A DNA stretch of 64,000 nt from an uncultured Chitinophagaceae bacterium (GTDB lineage Bacteria > Bacteroidota > Bacteroidia > Chitinophagales > Chitinophagaceae), in assembly GCA_937958995.1 (NCBI GenBank), contig CALGAP010000011.1, forward strand, positions 372,001 through 436,000, given 5' to 3'. Below the pieces are notes generated by a model. It ran no database searches and was not told the origin of the DNA. It worked only from the letters and a program-made list of their open reading frames with translations. This document shows positions 8,848 through 16,296 of this stretch, one piece after another. Numbering within the stretch: the first letter of the stretch is position 1; each line of letters starts with the position of its first letter. The position numbers were made by a program, and so were the translations under genes.

Positions 8848-9290
8848 TGAGCGATCACAAGACTATAGCCCAGATAGAGGACGAGATAGTAGAAGAATTT
8901 TCCTTGTTCGATAGCTGGGACGATAAGTACGAATACATCATAGACCTGGGCAAGAAGCTGCCGCCGCTGGAAGATCAGCATAAGATTGATGAAAACCGCG
9001 TGCGCGGTTGTCAAAGCACCGTATGGCTGGTGGCAGATTATAAAGACGGAAGAGTGTACTTTAAGGCCGAAAGTGATTCGGTGATTGTGAAGGGACTGAT
9101 CAGTATGCTGATACGCGTACTGAGCGGACAAACGCCCGACGATATCATCAGCGCCAAACTGGAGTTTATACAAAAGATAGGCATGACGACACACCTGGCG
9201 CAGACAAGAAGCAATGGTTTGTTGTCGATGGTGAAGCAGATGAAAAACTATGCGGTAGCCTTTAAAGCAAAAAATTCCTTAACCACTTAG
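8847..9290 (+). CDS. sufE: Cysteine desulfuration protein SufE
   Basis: Sulfur acceptor that receives persulfide from SufS and delivers it to SufB. The protein is 147 residues, with the persulfide cysteine Cys55 in VRGCQSTVWL, matching the family's loop position. It is encoded directly after sufS with a one-base TGATG overlap. This genome therefore uses the SufE-type transfer partner here rather than SufU. Confidence 0.96.
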   Translation: MSDHKTIAQIEDEIVEEFSLFDSWDDKYEYIIDLGKKLPPLEDQHKIDENRVRGCQSTVWLVADYKDGRVYFKAESDSVIVKGLISMLIRVLSGQTPDDIISAKLEFIQKIGMTTHLAQTRSNGLLSMVKQMKNYAVAFKAKNSLTT

Positions 9291-9293
9291 ATT

Positions 9294-9605
9294 ATGGAAG
9301 CGGAAGAGCTGAAAAAGAAGGTAATCGAGGTATTGCATACCATATACGATCCCGAACTGCCCGTTGATATTTACGAGCTGGGATTGATATATGAAGTGGA
9401 AGTTTTGCCCGTAAACAATGTGCAGATAGTGATGACGCTGACAGCCCCGGGCTGCCCGGCCGCGCAATCGCTGCCCATTGAAGTAGATCAAAAGGTAAGA
9501 CAAATAGAAGGCGTGAACGACGTACATGTGGCAGTAACCTGGAATCCGCCCTGGAACAAGAGCATGATGTCTGAAGCCGCACAACTTGAATTAGGATTCT
9601 TATAA
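9294..9605 (+). CDS. sufT: SUF-associated MIP18/DUF59 protein (SufT type)
   Basis: Small (103 residues) MIP18-family protein implicated in Fe-S protein maturation. It shows the family blocks DPELPVDIYELGLIYEV (residues 19-35) and TAPGCPAAQSLP, with the conserved Cys54. It starts three bases after sufE stops, so it belongs to the suf transcript. Assignment to the SUF-specific subgroup rests on its position and length. Confidence 0.9.
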   Translation: MEAEELKKKVIEVLHTIYDPELPVDIYELGLIYEVEVLPVNNVQIVMTLTAPGCPAAQSLPIEVDQKVRQIEGVNDVHVAVTWNPPWNKSMMSEAAQLELGFL

Positions 9606-9615
9606 AAAACTACAT

Positions 9616-10113
9616 ATGAAAATCAGCGCGCAGGAAGAATACGGTATTCGCATATTGATCAGGGTGGCACGTTGCCAGGACCCCGCTGGTATGAGCATTC
9701 CCCAGCTCAGCGAAGCAGAAGGCCTGAGCCAGCATTATGTGGCCAAGCTTACACGCATTCTGCGCCTGGCAGGATTCATTAACAGCACACCCGGCTATAA
9801 GGGCGGTTATGTGCTGGCCAAACCCAAACGCGAGATCATCATCAAAGATGTGCTGATAGCGCTGGGCGGCCCGCTCTTCGACGCTAAATTCTGCAACTCG
9901 CACAGCGGCACCATGCGGCTTTGCACCAACTCGGTAGACTGCTCTGCCCGCTCGCTATGGCAGATGATCCAGTTTACCGTAAACCAGTTGCTGGAAAAAG
10001 TAACGCTGCACGACCTGGTAAGCGGCGAAAAGGAATCGGAAAAGATCCTGAAAGAATTGCTGATGAACAGCAGCCGCACGGCCGTAGAAAAGCTTGCCTT
10101 AAACCAGCTGTAG
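9616..10113 (+). CDS. Rrf2 family transcriptional regulator
   Basis: DNA-binding regulator of 165 residues with the Rrf2 winged helix at the N-terminus (SAQEEYGIRILI; LSQHYVAKLTRILRLAGFI; GYKGGYVLAK). Three cysteines, Cys93, Cys103 and Cys109, sit where IscR and related sensors bind a [2Fe-2S] cluster, although the first spacing is nine residues rather than five. It is the last gene of the suf operon, ten bases after sufT, which suggests it senses Fe-S status and controls the operon; that role is inference. Its 3' end overlaps the convergent acetyltransferase gene by 15 bases. Confidence 0.92.
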   Translation: MKISAQEEYGIRILIRVARCQDPAGMSIPQLSEAEGLSQHYVAKLTRILRLAGFINSTPGYKGGYVLAKPKREIIIKDVLIALGGPLFDAKFCNSHSGTMRLCTNSVDCSARSLWQMIQFTVNQLLEKVTLHDLVSGEKESEKILKELLMNSSRTAVEKLALNQL

Positions 10114-10599
10114 ATCGTAGCGATGCTCGATCAGTTCCACGCCAAAAGCATCTGATGGTTTCTCTTCTGTCAATACAAAACCATAGCGTTTGTATATGAG
10201 CGCTGCTTTGTCTTGCTGGTTGGTGGTCCACAAGTAGCAGTGACGGTAATTTTTTTCCCGAAGAAAATCCATGAATAAATCCATCATTTTTTTACCCAAA
10301 CCTACACCCCGGTAAGCGGGAAGTATGATGAAGAAGCGGAGCTGCGCCGTATCCTCTCCCCTATGCATGCCGAGCAGAAACCCGATGATGCGGCCGTTGT
10401 CTTCACAAATCCATACACGGTCTTTATCGGAATCGTATTGGGAACAAAACTCGTATACGCCTTTGGCAACATAACCTTCGAAGGAAAGGCCGTAGTGGTA
10501 TTCTTCACTATACAACTTTGCATGGAGATGTACCAGGGAGCCGAGGTCGCCGGGGCGGAGGCCTGTGCGGATGGTGATGTTGTTGAATGGGTAGGTCAT
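10099..10599 (-). CDS. GNAT family N-acetyltransferase
   Basis: Acetyl-CoA-dependent N-acetyltransferase of 166 residues with unknown substrate. The acetyl-CoA binding motif A is visible as ILPAYRGVGLGKKMMDLFMD, followed by a C-terminal strand with KRYGFVLTEE. It is encoded opposite the suf operon and overlaps the end of the Rrf2 gene by 15 bases. Some MarR-linked GNATs look alike, but no MarR domain is present here. Confidence 0.88.
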   Translation of the reverse strand: MTYPFNNITIRTGLRPGDLGSLVHLHAKLYSEEYHYGLSFEGYVAKGVYEFCSQYDSDKDRVWICEDNGRIIGFLLGMHRGEDTAQLRFFIILPAYRGVGLGKKMMDLFMDFLREKNYRHCYLWTTNQQDKAALIYKRYGFVLTEEKPSDAFGVELIEHRYDLQLV

Positions 10600-10660
10600 G
10601 GCATCGGGGATTTTGAAATGGATTGCGCGGATTACTAACAGTACGGAAAAGCTTTTTTAG

Positions 10661-11098
10661 TTAATGCGCAGGGTGGCAATGACGGGTAAACGGTCAGACG
10701 ATGGAGATCACCGGCAAGGATCACCGCATTTTTTTCATTCTTCAATATTTCCATAATAGCATTGATCTGCAGCACGCGGTTGGTATCGCTGCGCTGTGCA
10801 TCGAGATGTGTGCAGGCGATGGTGAGTTCTTTGCCGTTTACCGTGATGTTGGCGGTCGCAAGTACGCGTGGTTCGCCGTTGGTGCCGGCAAGTGTGGGCA
10901 GCGCAACCACATCGGGACTTTCTTTGTTTATAATAGTGGCGATCGCCTCTACATCTATTACGTTGGGTTTGGATGGCGGATTGGCGTGGTGGATGTTGTA
11001 GGTCATTACCCTGAGGATGTCGGAAGGTGTGGATTGCGGTTTTTCACCACAGCCAACTGCCAAAAAAATATTGAAACAAGCAGGAAATAACAGATCAT
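10661..11098 (-). pseudogene. Endonuclease/exonuclease/phosphatase family lipoprotein, decayed
   Basis: Pieces of an endonuclease/exonuclease/phosphatase protein are recognisable (RVMTYNIHHANPPS; PTLAGTNGEPRVLATANI; THLDAQRSDTNRVLQINAIM; AVILAGDL), but the gene is broken three times. A run of seven T's (minus strand) separates an ATG-led signal peptide frame (MICYFLLVSIFF) from the lipobox frame (LAVGC); one more T would join them. The central QEV...segment expected after PDVVAL is missing. After AGDL most of the C-terminal third is missing, and the conserved ending SSDRLPVIATLRIN is present but in another frame. The gene is therefore a non-functional remnant. The family's active-site Glu and the C-terminal catalytic His region are affected. 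Confidence 0.75.
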
Positions 11099-11231
11099 AA
11101 AAGGGGTTATTGATACAAAAAAAGAGATTGTTAAAAGTAAAATTAAAGGATTGTGAAATTCTAACCTACTGGAAGACAGTGGGTGTGCCCTCGCATACTT
11201 TTTGATTATATAAATGTAAAAGGAGGTGGTT

Positions 11232-11804
11232 ATGCGACGAATGAAATGGTTACTAAGTACGGCTGTAGTATTGTTTTTTGTGGCCTGTTCGCCCGTTGCA
11301 CATGTGGAGAAAGATCCGTCGGTGAACCTGGGCAACTATAACACTTATGCATGGGTTGAGGCCAGGTCTTCGAAAGATAGTAGCAACGATAAGAGATCGG
11401 CAGACCTCGCCAAACTGAGCGTGATGAACGAAGTGAATGCGCAATTGCAGAAGAAAGGCTGGCGCCTCGACGAAAAGAATCCCGATGTTTTGGTGAGTTA
11501 TGATGTGCTGGTAGAAAGGAATGTGCACCAGGTGAACGATCCTGTGTACAGCGCGCCTTTTGTGCGCTACTACTATAACCCGTACTTCAGGCGCTGGGGT
11601 ACCATTTACTATCCCTCGCGCTTTATAGGATACGACTCTTACAATGTACCCGTGCGTGAGGCGACCTTAACGCTCACCATGATTGATGCCAGGACCGATA
11701 AGGAAATCTGGCAGGGATGGTCAACCCAGCAAGTTGACAGCCGGGTACTTTCCAAAAAGGAGATCAGGAGTGGAGTGAAGAGCATTTTCAAAAAGTTTGG
11801 TTAA
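11232..11804 (+). CDS. DUF4136 domain lipoprotein
   Basis: Predicted outer-membrane lipoprotein of 190 residues. A signal peptide with lipobox (VLFFVACSP) is followed by a DUF4136 domain, recognisable from the NLGNYNTYAWVE opening and the late block TLTLTMIDARTDKEIWQGWS. The function of the family is unknown. The start at 11232 follows a perfect AGGAGG at 11221-11226 with a five-base spacer, unusual in Bacteroidota; an upstream GTG at 11226 overlaps that site and is unlikely. A strong terminator follows 21 bases after the stop. Confidence 0.88.
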   Translation: MRRMKWLLSTAVVLFFVACSPVAHVEKDPSVNLGNYNTYAWVEARSSKDSSNDKRSADLAKLSVMNEVNAQLQKKGWRLDEKNPDVLVSYDVLVERNVHQVNDPVYSAPFVRYYYNPYFRRWGTIYYPSRFIGYDSYNVPVREATLTLTMIDARTDKEIWQGWSTQQVDSRVLSKKEIRSGVKSIFKKFG

Positions 11805-11825
11805 TCAAAAATGGCTCATTGGTAG

Positions 11826-11851
11826 GAGGCTGTCGCAAGACAGCCTCTTTT
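11826..11851 (+). terminator. Rho-independent terminator after the DUF4136 gene
   Basis: Perfect 9-bp stem GAGGCTGTC / GACAGCCTC with a GCAA tetraloop, followed by TTTT. Confidence 0.85.
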
Positions 11852-11936
11852 GCTTTATTGGCAAAAACGATGAAAAAATTGCAACCGGGGCGGGTTTTTC
11901 CCTGCCTTACTTGCAGGTTTTTGACTCATTTCGGGG

Positions 11937-11960
11937 CCGGTACCTCTTTTGTGGTACCGG
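11937..11960 (+). other. Hairpin upstream of the 39-residue membrane peptide gene
   Basis: CCGGTACC / GGTACCGG form an 8-bp perfect stem around an 8-base loop. It lies just ahead of the Shine-Dalgarno sequence of the next small ORF and is not followed by a T-run, so a leader structure is more likely than a terminator. Confidence 0.5.
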
Positions 11961-11982
11961 GTTGATGAAGGAGGTAGCGAAT

Positions 11983-12102
11983 ATGAAAAGGTATGACATC
12001 AAGACCGCTTACGAATACCCTGCCGCCCGCGCCCTGGCTGACATTCTAAAGCTGGGTTTGTTCTGCGCCGCTGTGGCGGGTATTATAGTTTTACTCTCGT
12101 AA
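11983..12102 (+). CDS. Small single-pass membrane protein (39 aa)
   Basis: ATG at 11983 preceded by AAGGAGG (11968-11974), giving a 39-residue peptide: a hydrophilic N-terminus (MKRYDIKTAYEYPAARALAD) and one hydrophobic helix at the C-terminus (GLFCAAVAGIIVLLS). It is flanked by terminators at 11826 and 12132, so it appears to be its own transcription unit. The reading frame extends further upstream to 11797, but that part overlaps the DUF4136 terminator and looks non-coding. No function is known. Confidence 0.6.
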   Translation: MKRYDIKTAYEYPAARALADILKLGLFCAAVAGIIVLLS

Positions 12103-12131
12103 GATAGAATGAGAAGGGGCATATATTGAAT

Positions 12132-12167
12132 GGAAAAAGGCTGCAATGGCGGCCTTTTTCCTTTTTT
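12132..12167 (+). terminator. Rho-independent terminator after the small membrane peptide gene
   Basis: Ten-bp stem GGAAAAAGGC / GCCTTTTTCC followed by TTTTTT. It lies between the small plus-strand gene and the convergent DinB-like gene and could serve either strand. Confidence 0.8.
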
Positions 12168-12186
12168 GTGGAGTGTAGTGACACAC

Positions 12187-12714
12187 TTATGGTGTATAGT
12201 GATCGGCAGCCCTCCTCACCCAGCCCGGCGCAGTATTCAGATGCTGGCGCAGGTAAAGGTTCAGCTGCGCAGCATGATGTTGCACATGCCGCATGTTGTA
12301 AAGGAATATTTCAAGGACGGGATAATCTTTCGGGCCCCAGTCTGGCTCTTCCACAAATCTTGCCTGGAGCGATTCCTCTGTAAGGCCATCTATCATTTTC
12401 CGGCATCTTTCCCGGCAAGCCAGCAGGTATTGTATCAATTCCGCTTTTGAATACAACCTGTCGGGAACAATATCATCCAGCGCTTCTTCTGGAATTTCAT
12501 GCTCTGCCTTTAGGGTATATGGTAAAAGCGGGGAGACATTCCTGGGCGGAATGGTGCTATAATAATCCAGGAAGAAAATGGTATGGTAGATGGTGTAAAA
12601 AATGCGCTTATTGGAATGCATGAGCTCTTCCGGGCAAAGTTCGACAGCATTGTGCAGCATATCGATGCTGGCACCGAATTGATTCCAGAGCGTTTGTTTC
12701 AGTTGGCTGATCAT
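12187..12714 (-). CDS. DinB-like domain protein
   Basis: A 175-residue helical protein of the DinB/YfiT metal-binding superfamily. Candidate metal ligands are the histidine in YTIYHTIFFLDYY and the histidines in MRHVQHHAAQLN, the usual late position. Such proteins are often thiol-dependent transferases or of unknown function. It is convergent with the small membrane peptide gene; no operon partner is seen. Confidence 0.82.
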   Translation of the reverse strand: MISQLKQTLWNQFGASIDMLHNAVELCPEELMHSNKRIFYTIYHTIFFLDYYSTIPPRNVSPLLPYTLKAEHEIPEEALDDIVPDRLYSKAELIQYLLACRERCRKMIDGLTEESLQARFVEEPDWGPKDYPVLEIFLYNMRHVQHHAAQLNLYLRQHLNTAPGWVRRAADHYTP

Positions 12715-12812
12715 GGCTGAAAAAGGGTTGATGAAATAAGTGGGTAAAATAGTGGTTTTTTGGATTAGCGGCCCGAACGGAAAATTGCCCCGCCAAATAA
12801 TTTGAAAATTTG

Positions 12813-12842
12813 TTGGTTAAAATCGAAAATCTGCTATCTTTG
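12813..12842 (+). promoter_or_regulatory. Promoter of tRNA-Asp
   Basis: TTG (12813-12815), a 19-base spacer, then TATCTTTG (12835-12842): a full match to the Bacteroidota -33/-7 consensus. Transcription should begin near 12848, leaving about 130 bases before the mature tRNA. Confidence 0.7.
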
Positions 12843-12980
12843 CCATCCCTTAAAATCAGGAACGGAAATCCGGAGTGCCTGGCGCAAAGAGGTTGGTTTC
12901 CTGAAAGTTAGGCGCAAAACCTGAATAGTTCTTAAAGCTATAAATTCTTGAGGTTGCTAATAGCATCGTAGTATTAGCGA

Positions 12981-13054
12981 GGATCGGTAGTTCAGTTGGT
13001 TAGAATGCCGCCCTGTCACGGCGGAGGTCGCGGGTTCGAGTCCCGTCCGGTCCG
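12981..13054 (+). tRNA. tRNA-Asp (GTC)
   Basis: A 74-base cloverleaf. The acceptor stem GGATCGG pairs with CCGGTCC (one G-U), the anticodon stem is CCGCC/GGCGG around loop CTGTCAC with anticodon GTC at 13015-13017, and the T arm contains GGTTCGAGTCC. The discriminator base is G and CCA is not encoded. A terminator follows 26 bases later, so the gene is transcribed alone. Confidence 0.97.
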
Positions 13055-13080
13055 CAAATTGAGATTCAAATCAAACTAAA

Positions 13081-13117
13081 AGCTCGTAAAACGCAGTGTT
13101 TACGGGCTTTTTTGTTT
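13081..13117 (+). terminator. Rho-independent terminator after tRNA-Asp
   Basis: Stem AGCTCGTAAA / TTTACGGGCT (10 pairs including a G-U) with an 8-base loop and a following T-rich tract. Confidence 0.8.
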
Positions 13118-13272
13118 TTAGCCCTGCACAAATCGCCGCATAAATACCCAGGTTTTAAGGTACGCATTCGGGCATTCTGGAAATAAAAATTCTGAATGCC
13201 CGAATTCTTCCGAAACGCAGTACGGCATACTCTACTAATAAACACGTTGCCAAATTTTCCGCACGAGCGCCA

Positions 13273-13620
13273 TCAACACCCCTCCACCAGCCTCTCCCTA
13301 CCCATCTGCTTTGCTCCCCATTCATTTAAATAGTTGATAAACGGTATCAGCGACTCACCGGTCTCCGTTAAGCGATATTCCACCCGCGGAGGCACTTCAC
13401 GATATACTTTTCTGCTGATCAGCTTGTCGTGCTCCAGCTCGCGAAGAGTTTGTGTGAGCATCTTGGTGGTGGTATCGGCAATGAATTTTTTCAGCTCGCC
13501 ATAGCGAAGTACCTGGTAATGGTGCAGGTACCAGAGAATACGGCCTTTGTATTTACCCCCGATTCGCCTGAAGGCGTAGTCAACCGGGCAGGTGGCTTTT
13601 TGATTTTTTGTTGATTTCAT
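13273..13620 (-). CDS. HxlR family transcriptional regulator
   Basis: Winged-helix regulator, 115 residues from the ATG at 13620 (MKSTKNQKATCPVDYAFRRI). HxlR features are clear: CPVDYAFRRIGGKYKGRILW, the recognition region KMLTQTLRELEHDKLISRKV and the wing VPPRVEYRLTETGESL. A cysteine at the start of the domain is typical and in some members senses oxidants or electrophiles. It is divergent from the MBL-fold hydrolase at 13735, the usual arrangement of an HxlR regulator and its target. A TTG at 13647 is a less likely start. Confidence 0.92.
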   Translation of the reverse strand: MKSTKNQKATCPVDYAFRRIGGKYKGRILWYLHHYQVLRYGELKKFIADTTTKMLTQTLRELEHDKLISRKVYREVPPRVEYRLTETGESLIPFINYLNEWGAKQMGRERLVEGC

Positions 13621-13690
13621 AGTGATGTTATGAGCGATGATTTTCAATATTCGTTACCAAAAAGTGTCTAACGCACCAATCTGTTCATAC

Positions 13691-13721
13691 TTGACTGGCG
13701 TATGCCACGCCTCTAATTTTA
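13691..13721 (+). promoter_or_regulatory. Candidate promoter and operator of the MBL-fold hydrolase
   Basis: TTG (13691-13693), 20 bases, then TAATTTTA (13714-13721), close to TAnnTTTG. Within the spacer lies an inverted repeat GGCGT-5-ACGCC (13697-13711), well placed for repression by the divergent HxlR regulator. Binding is inference. Confidence 0.4.
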
Positions 13722-13734
13722 CTTCCAAAAAAAC

Positions 13735-14730
13735 ATGAACAGAAGGGATTTGTTGAAACAAAGTGTATTTATTGCCGGTAGCGCCTTTAATATACCGGTA
13801 TTGACAGAGAGCAGTTTTCTTTCAAAACTTTCTTCCACTCCAACTGCGCCTGCATCATTACAGCTGCAGATTGGCGATCTTGAAACCACTGTTTTTTTCG
13901 ACGGTGTGGTGTCACTACCGTCTTACCAGCCGGTGTTTGCACCGGAAGTGCCGCCCGATGAGTTAAGGCAACAATTACAGAAGCTGCATATGCCCATACA
14001 AATGGCGGAAGCAGGCATCAATGTGCTGCTGATCAGGAAAGGTGGCCGCATTATACTGATGGATACCGGGTTTGGCCATCTCAATCCCAATGCGGGTAAG
14101 TTGGTTCCTGCTTTGCAAGCCTTGGGGGTTCAGCCGCGCGATGTTACTGACATCATTATTACGCACGTCCATATTGATCATGTGGGCGGAATACTGGATG
14201 CCGACGATCACCCCGTCTTCCCTTCGGCCGTTTATCATATTGCTAAAAAAGAATACGAGTTCTGGATGTCTGCCAATCCTGATTTTTCCAGGTCAAAAGG
14301 AGACTCCGCCAATGCAGCTTTTTCCATATCCTTTGCCAGGAAGGTGTTAGGCGCTGTAAAAAGCAAGTTGAATATTTTCGAGTATGGCCAGGAGTTATTT
14401 TCCTGCATTATTCCCGAACTGGCCGAAGGGCATACGCCGGGGCATACCATGTTTACCATCTACTCAGGAAATAAGTCGTTGCAACATATTGTCGACACCT
14501 TTCATCTTCCTTTGTTGGTATCGCACCCGCATTGGGGCTGTCAATGGGATACAGATTTTGACAAGGCAGTAGCAACACGGCGCAAGATTGTGCGCCAGGG
14601 AGCCGAACAGGGAACCCTGTTTTTATCCTGCCATTTGCCCTGGCCGGGTCTGGGGTATATCGATAAAGCAGGTGAAGATTATTACTGGATGATTTATCCT
14701 GGCTCATCTCCCAATAAAATCACGCTATAA
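13735..14730 (+). CDS. MBL fold metallo-hydrolase with twin-arginine-like signal
   Basis: A 331-residue metallo-beta-lactamase-fold hydrolase. The N-terminus NRRDLLKQSVFIAGSAFNIP looks like a twin-arginine export signal. The metal-binding signature is THVHIDHVGG, a further ligand is in EGHTPGHTMF, and the late conserved block SCHLPWPGLGYI is present. The family includes lactonases and other hydrolases; the substrate is unknown. Divergence from the HxlR gene suggests induction by a reactive or toxic small molecule, which is inference. Confidence 0.88.
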   Translation: MNRRDLLKQSVFIAGSAFNIPVLTESSFLSKLSSTPTAPASLQLQIGDLETTVFFDGVVSLPSYQPVFAPEVPPDELRQQLQKLHMPIQMAEAGINVLLIRKGGRIILMDTGFGHLNPNAGKLVPALQALGVQPRDVTDIIITHVHIDHVGGILDADDHPVFPSAVYHIAKKEYEFWMSANPDFSRSKGDSANAAFSISFARKVLGAVKSKLNIFEYGQELFSCIIPELAEGHTPGHTMFTIYSGNKSLQHIVDTFHLPLLVSHPHWGCQWDTDFDKAVATRRKIVRQGAEQGTLFLSCHLPWPGLGYIDKAGEDYYWMIYPGSSPNKITL

Positions 14731-14752
14731 GGAGCGCGGGCATGGCGAAATA

Positions 14753-14788
14753 AAATAGAGCGCATCAAATGCCTGATACGCTCTATTT
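14753..14788. terminator. Bidirectional terminator
   Basis: AAATAGAGCG...CGCTCTATTT hairpin with an extended inner stem (ATCA/TGAT) between the convergent MBL-fold gene and the FN3 lipoprotein gene, A-rich on one side and T-rich on the other. Confidence 0.75.
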
Positions 14789-14810
14789 CAGTCACGAGAC
14801 AGATCTGGAT

Positions 14811-16247
14811 TTATTGAATGGCAATAATAACATCATCCAGCAAGAAGCGGGATTTATTGGCGCTTACGTCTGCCGGCTCCGACGAGAATACAATTCTTGC
14901 ATCAGGAGGAATATTGCTGAGCGTTACGATATATTCCTTGAAGGAGCCGATAGCATCGGCAATGTCCACATTCACGGATTGCAACACTGTAACAGAGCCT
15001 GCGTTGGTAATGCTTCCCTTTTCATTAAATGTCGCGTTGGTCACTGCCTGCACCAGTATTCTGTCGCAGAATGCTCTGTTGGCTTCAGTATACACCGATG
15101 CTTTGAACCGGATAACCAGGTTGGCATTGGAATTAAGTTTGCTCAGCTGAGGAGTATATAAAGCGCCTAATGCACTGCCGCCGCCTATCTTAATATAACC
15201 GGGACGGGTAGATGTGTTACCTTGTTTACCCCAGTTTTCCATTCCTACTCCCTGGGTATAGGCGGCAGTTACATTGCCACCATCAAACACATTAAATTCT
15301 GTATTGAGATCACAGGTTGCCTGTCCTTTATTGGCATCTACCGGGTTGGGGCCTGAGGCCGGTTGCCAGGTGCTTCTGCCCGCTGCAGTGCCAACGGTAT
15401 AGCCGGCTGCTTTGAACACGATATCGCCACCATGTATGAAGCGGGAGAAATCCTGCGACAACACAATATCTCCGCTGGCGGTGGGGTTGGCTGCTGCCTG
15501 CGGAATGGCAGCCGTTGTTTGCACTTTTTTGAGCCCGGACTCAAGGTTCTTTGTGAGGTTTTTTACTTTCAGGTAGTAAGTCTTATTGGGTGAAAGACCA
15601 GTGAACGTAAAGCGAAGCGGTTTGGGTGTAGCCGCAGTTGAAGCGGCAAACAACCCTGAAATATTTTCCCAACTGATGTATAAATTATTTGCCTCTTCAT
15701 CTTCGTAGAGGAAGAGACTGTAGGTGTCGCTGATTTCTGTATCCTGGCTTTCGAAGCCGGTGAATGACCACTCCGCAGTGATGGTAGACGATGTGGAGTC
15801 CAGGATTTTGAAATAGGGTATTTCAAAATCCGGCGCCACCAGGCCATACAAGGGAATCAGCTTTGCTACCTGGTCTTCGTTGTATTTTACATATACCCAA
15901 TCAGAAGTAGCGGAGTAAGGAAAATTGGCCCGTACGCGGGCATAGTATCCTTTTCTCGGTTCCAGGTTGCTGAATTCATAATAATCTTCCGCGCTTGCCA
16001 CGTATGCGTGCAGCGGCATTTCGTCGTCGGGACTACCGAGCAGTTGTACCGTATACGATGTGGCTTCCGGGATGAAATCCCAGGCTATGGTGAGCGATTT
16101 ATTGGTATGATCCAGCAACGTTACATTTAACGGTACCGATTTGCGGTATTTATCCGAAATCTTCATATCATAATCCTTATTGCAGGCCTGGGCCAGCATA
16201 AGCAGTATGATGGCGGTCATGGAGAATGAAGAGAATCGTGCAGTCAT
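14811..16247 (-). CDS. Fibronectin type III domain surface lipoprotein
   Basis: A 478-residue predicted outer-surface lipoprotein: lipobox LMLAQACNKDYD, then two FN3-like beta domains (about residues 36-125 and 137-245) and a C-terminal beta-rich domain (about 255-478). The C-terminal domain shares landmarks with that of the upstream BACON lipoprotein: HGGDIVF near its start, MENW, RPGYIKIGGG and a final LLDDVIIA. The two genes are 49 bases apart and probably cotranscribed. Lipoproteins in this position usually bind glycans for a SusC/D system, but no SusC/D is adjacent, so the role is inferred. Confidence 0.8.
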   Translation of the reverse strand: MTARFSSFSMTAIILLMLAQACNKDYDMKISDKYRKSVPLNVTLLDHTNKSLTIAWDFIPEATSYTVQLLGSPDDEMPLHAYVASAEDYYEFSNLEPRKGYYARVRANFPYSATSDWVYVKYNEDQVAKLIPLYGLVAPDFEIPYFKILDSTSSTITAEWSFTGFESQDTEISDTYSLFLYEDEEANNLYISWENISGLFAASTAATPKPLRFTFTGLSPNKTYYLKVKNLTKNLESGLKKVQTTAAIPQAAANPTASGDIVLSQDFSRFIHGGDIVFKAAGYTVGTAAGRSTWQPASGPNPVDANKGQATCDLNTEFNVFDGGNVTAAYTQGVGMENWGKQGNTSTRPGYIKIGGGSALGALYTPQLSKLNSNANLVIRFKASVYTEANRAFCDRILVQAVTNATFNEKGSITNAGSVTVLQSVNVDIADAIGSFKEYIVTLSNIPPDARIVFSSEPADVSANKSRFLLDDVIIAIQ

Positions 16248-16296
16248 TTTTTCTTAATTAATTAGTTAAGTAGTCTGGATGCGAAGCCAGATTTGG

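Noticed and set aside
12981..13054. tRNA-Asp as an integration site
   Set aside because: No integrase, no att-like repeat of the tRNA 3' end, and no mobile genes are adjacent.
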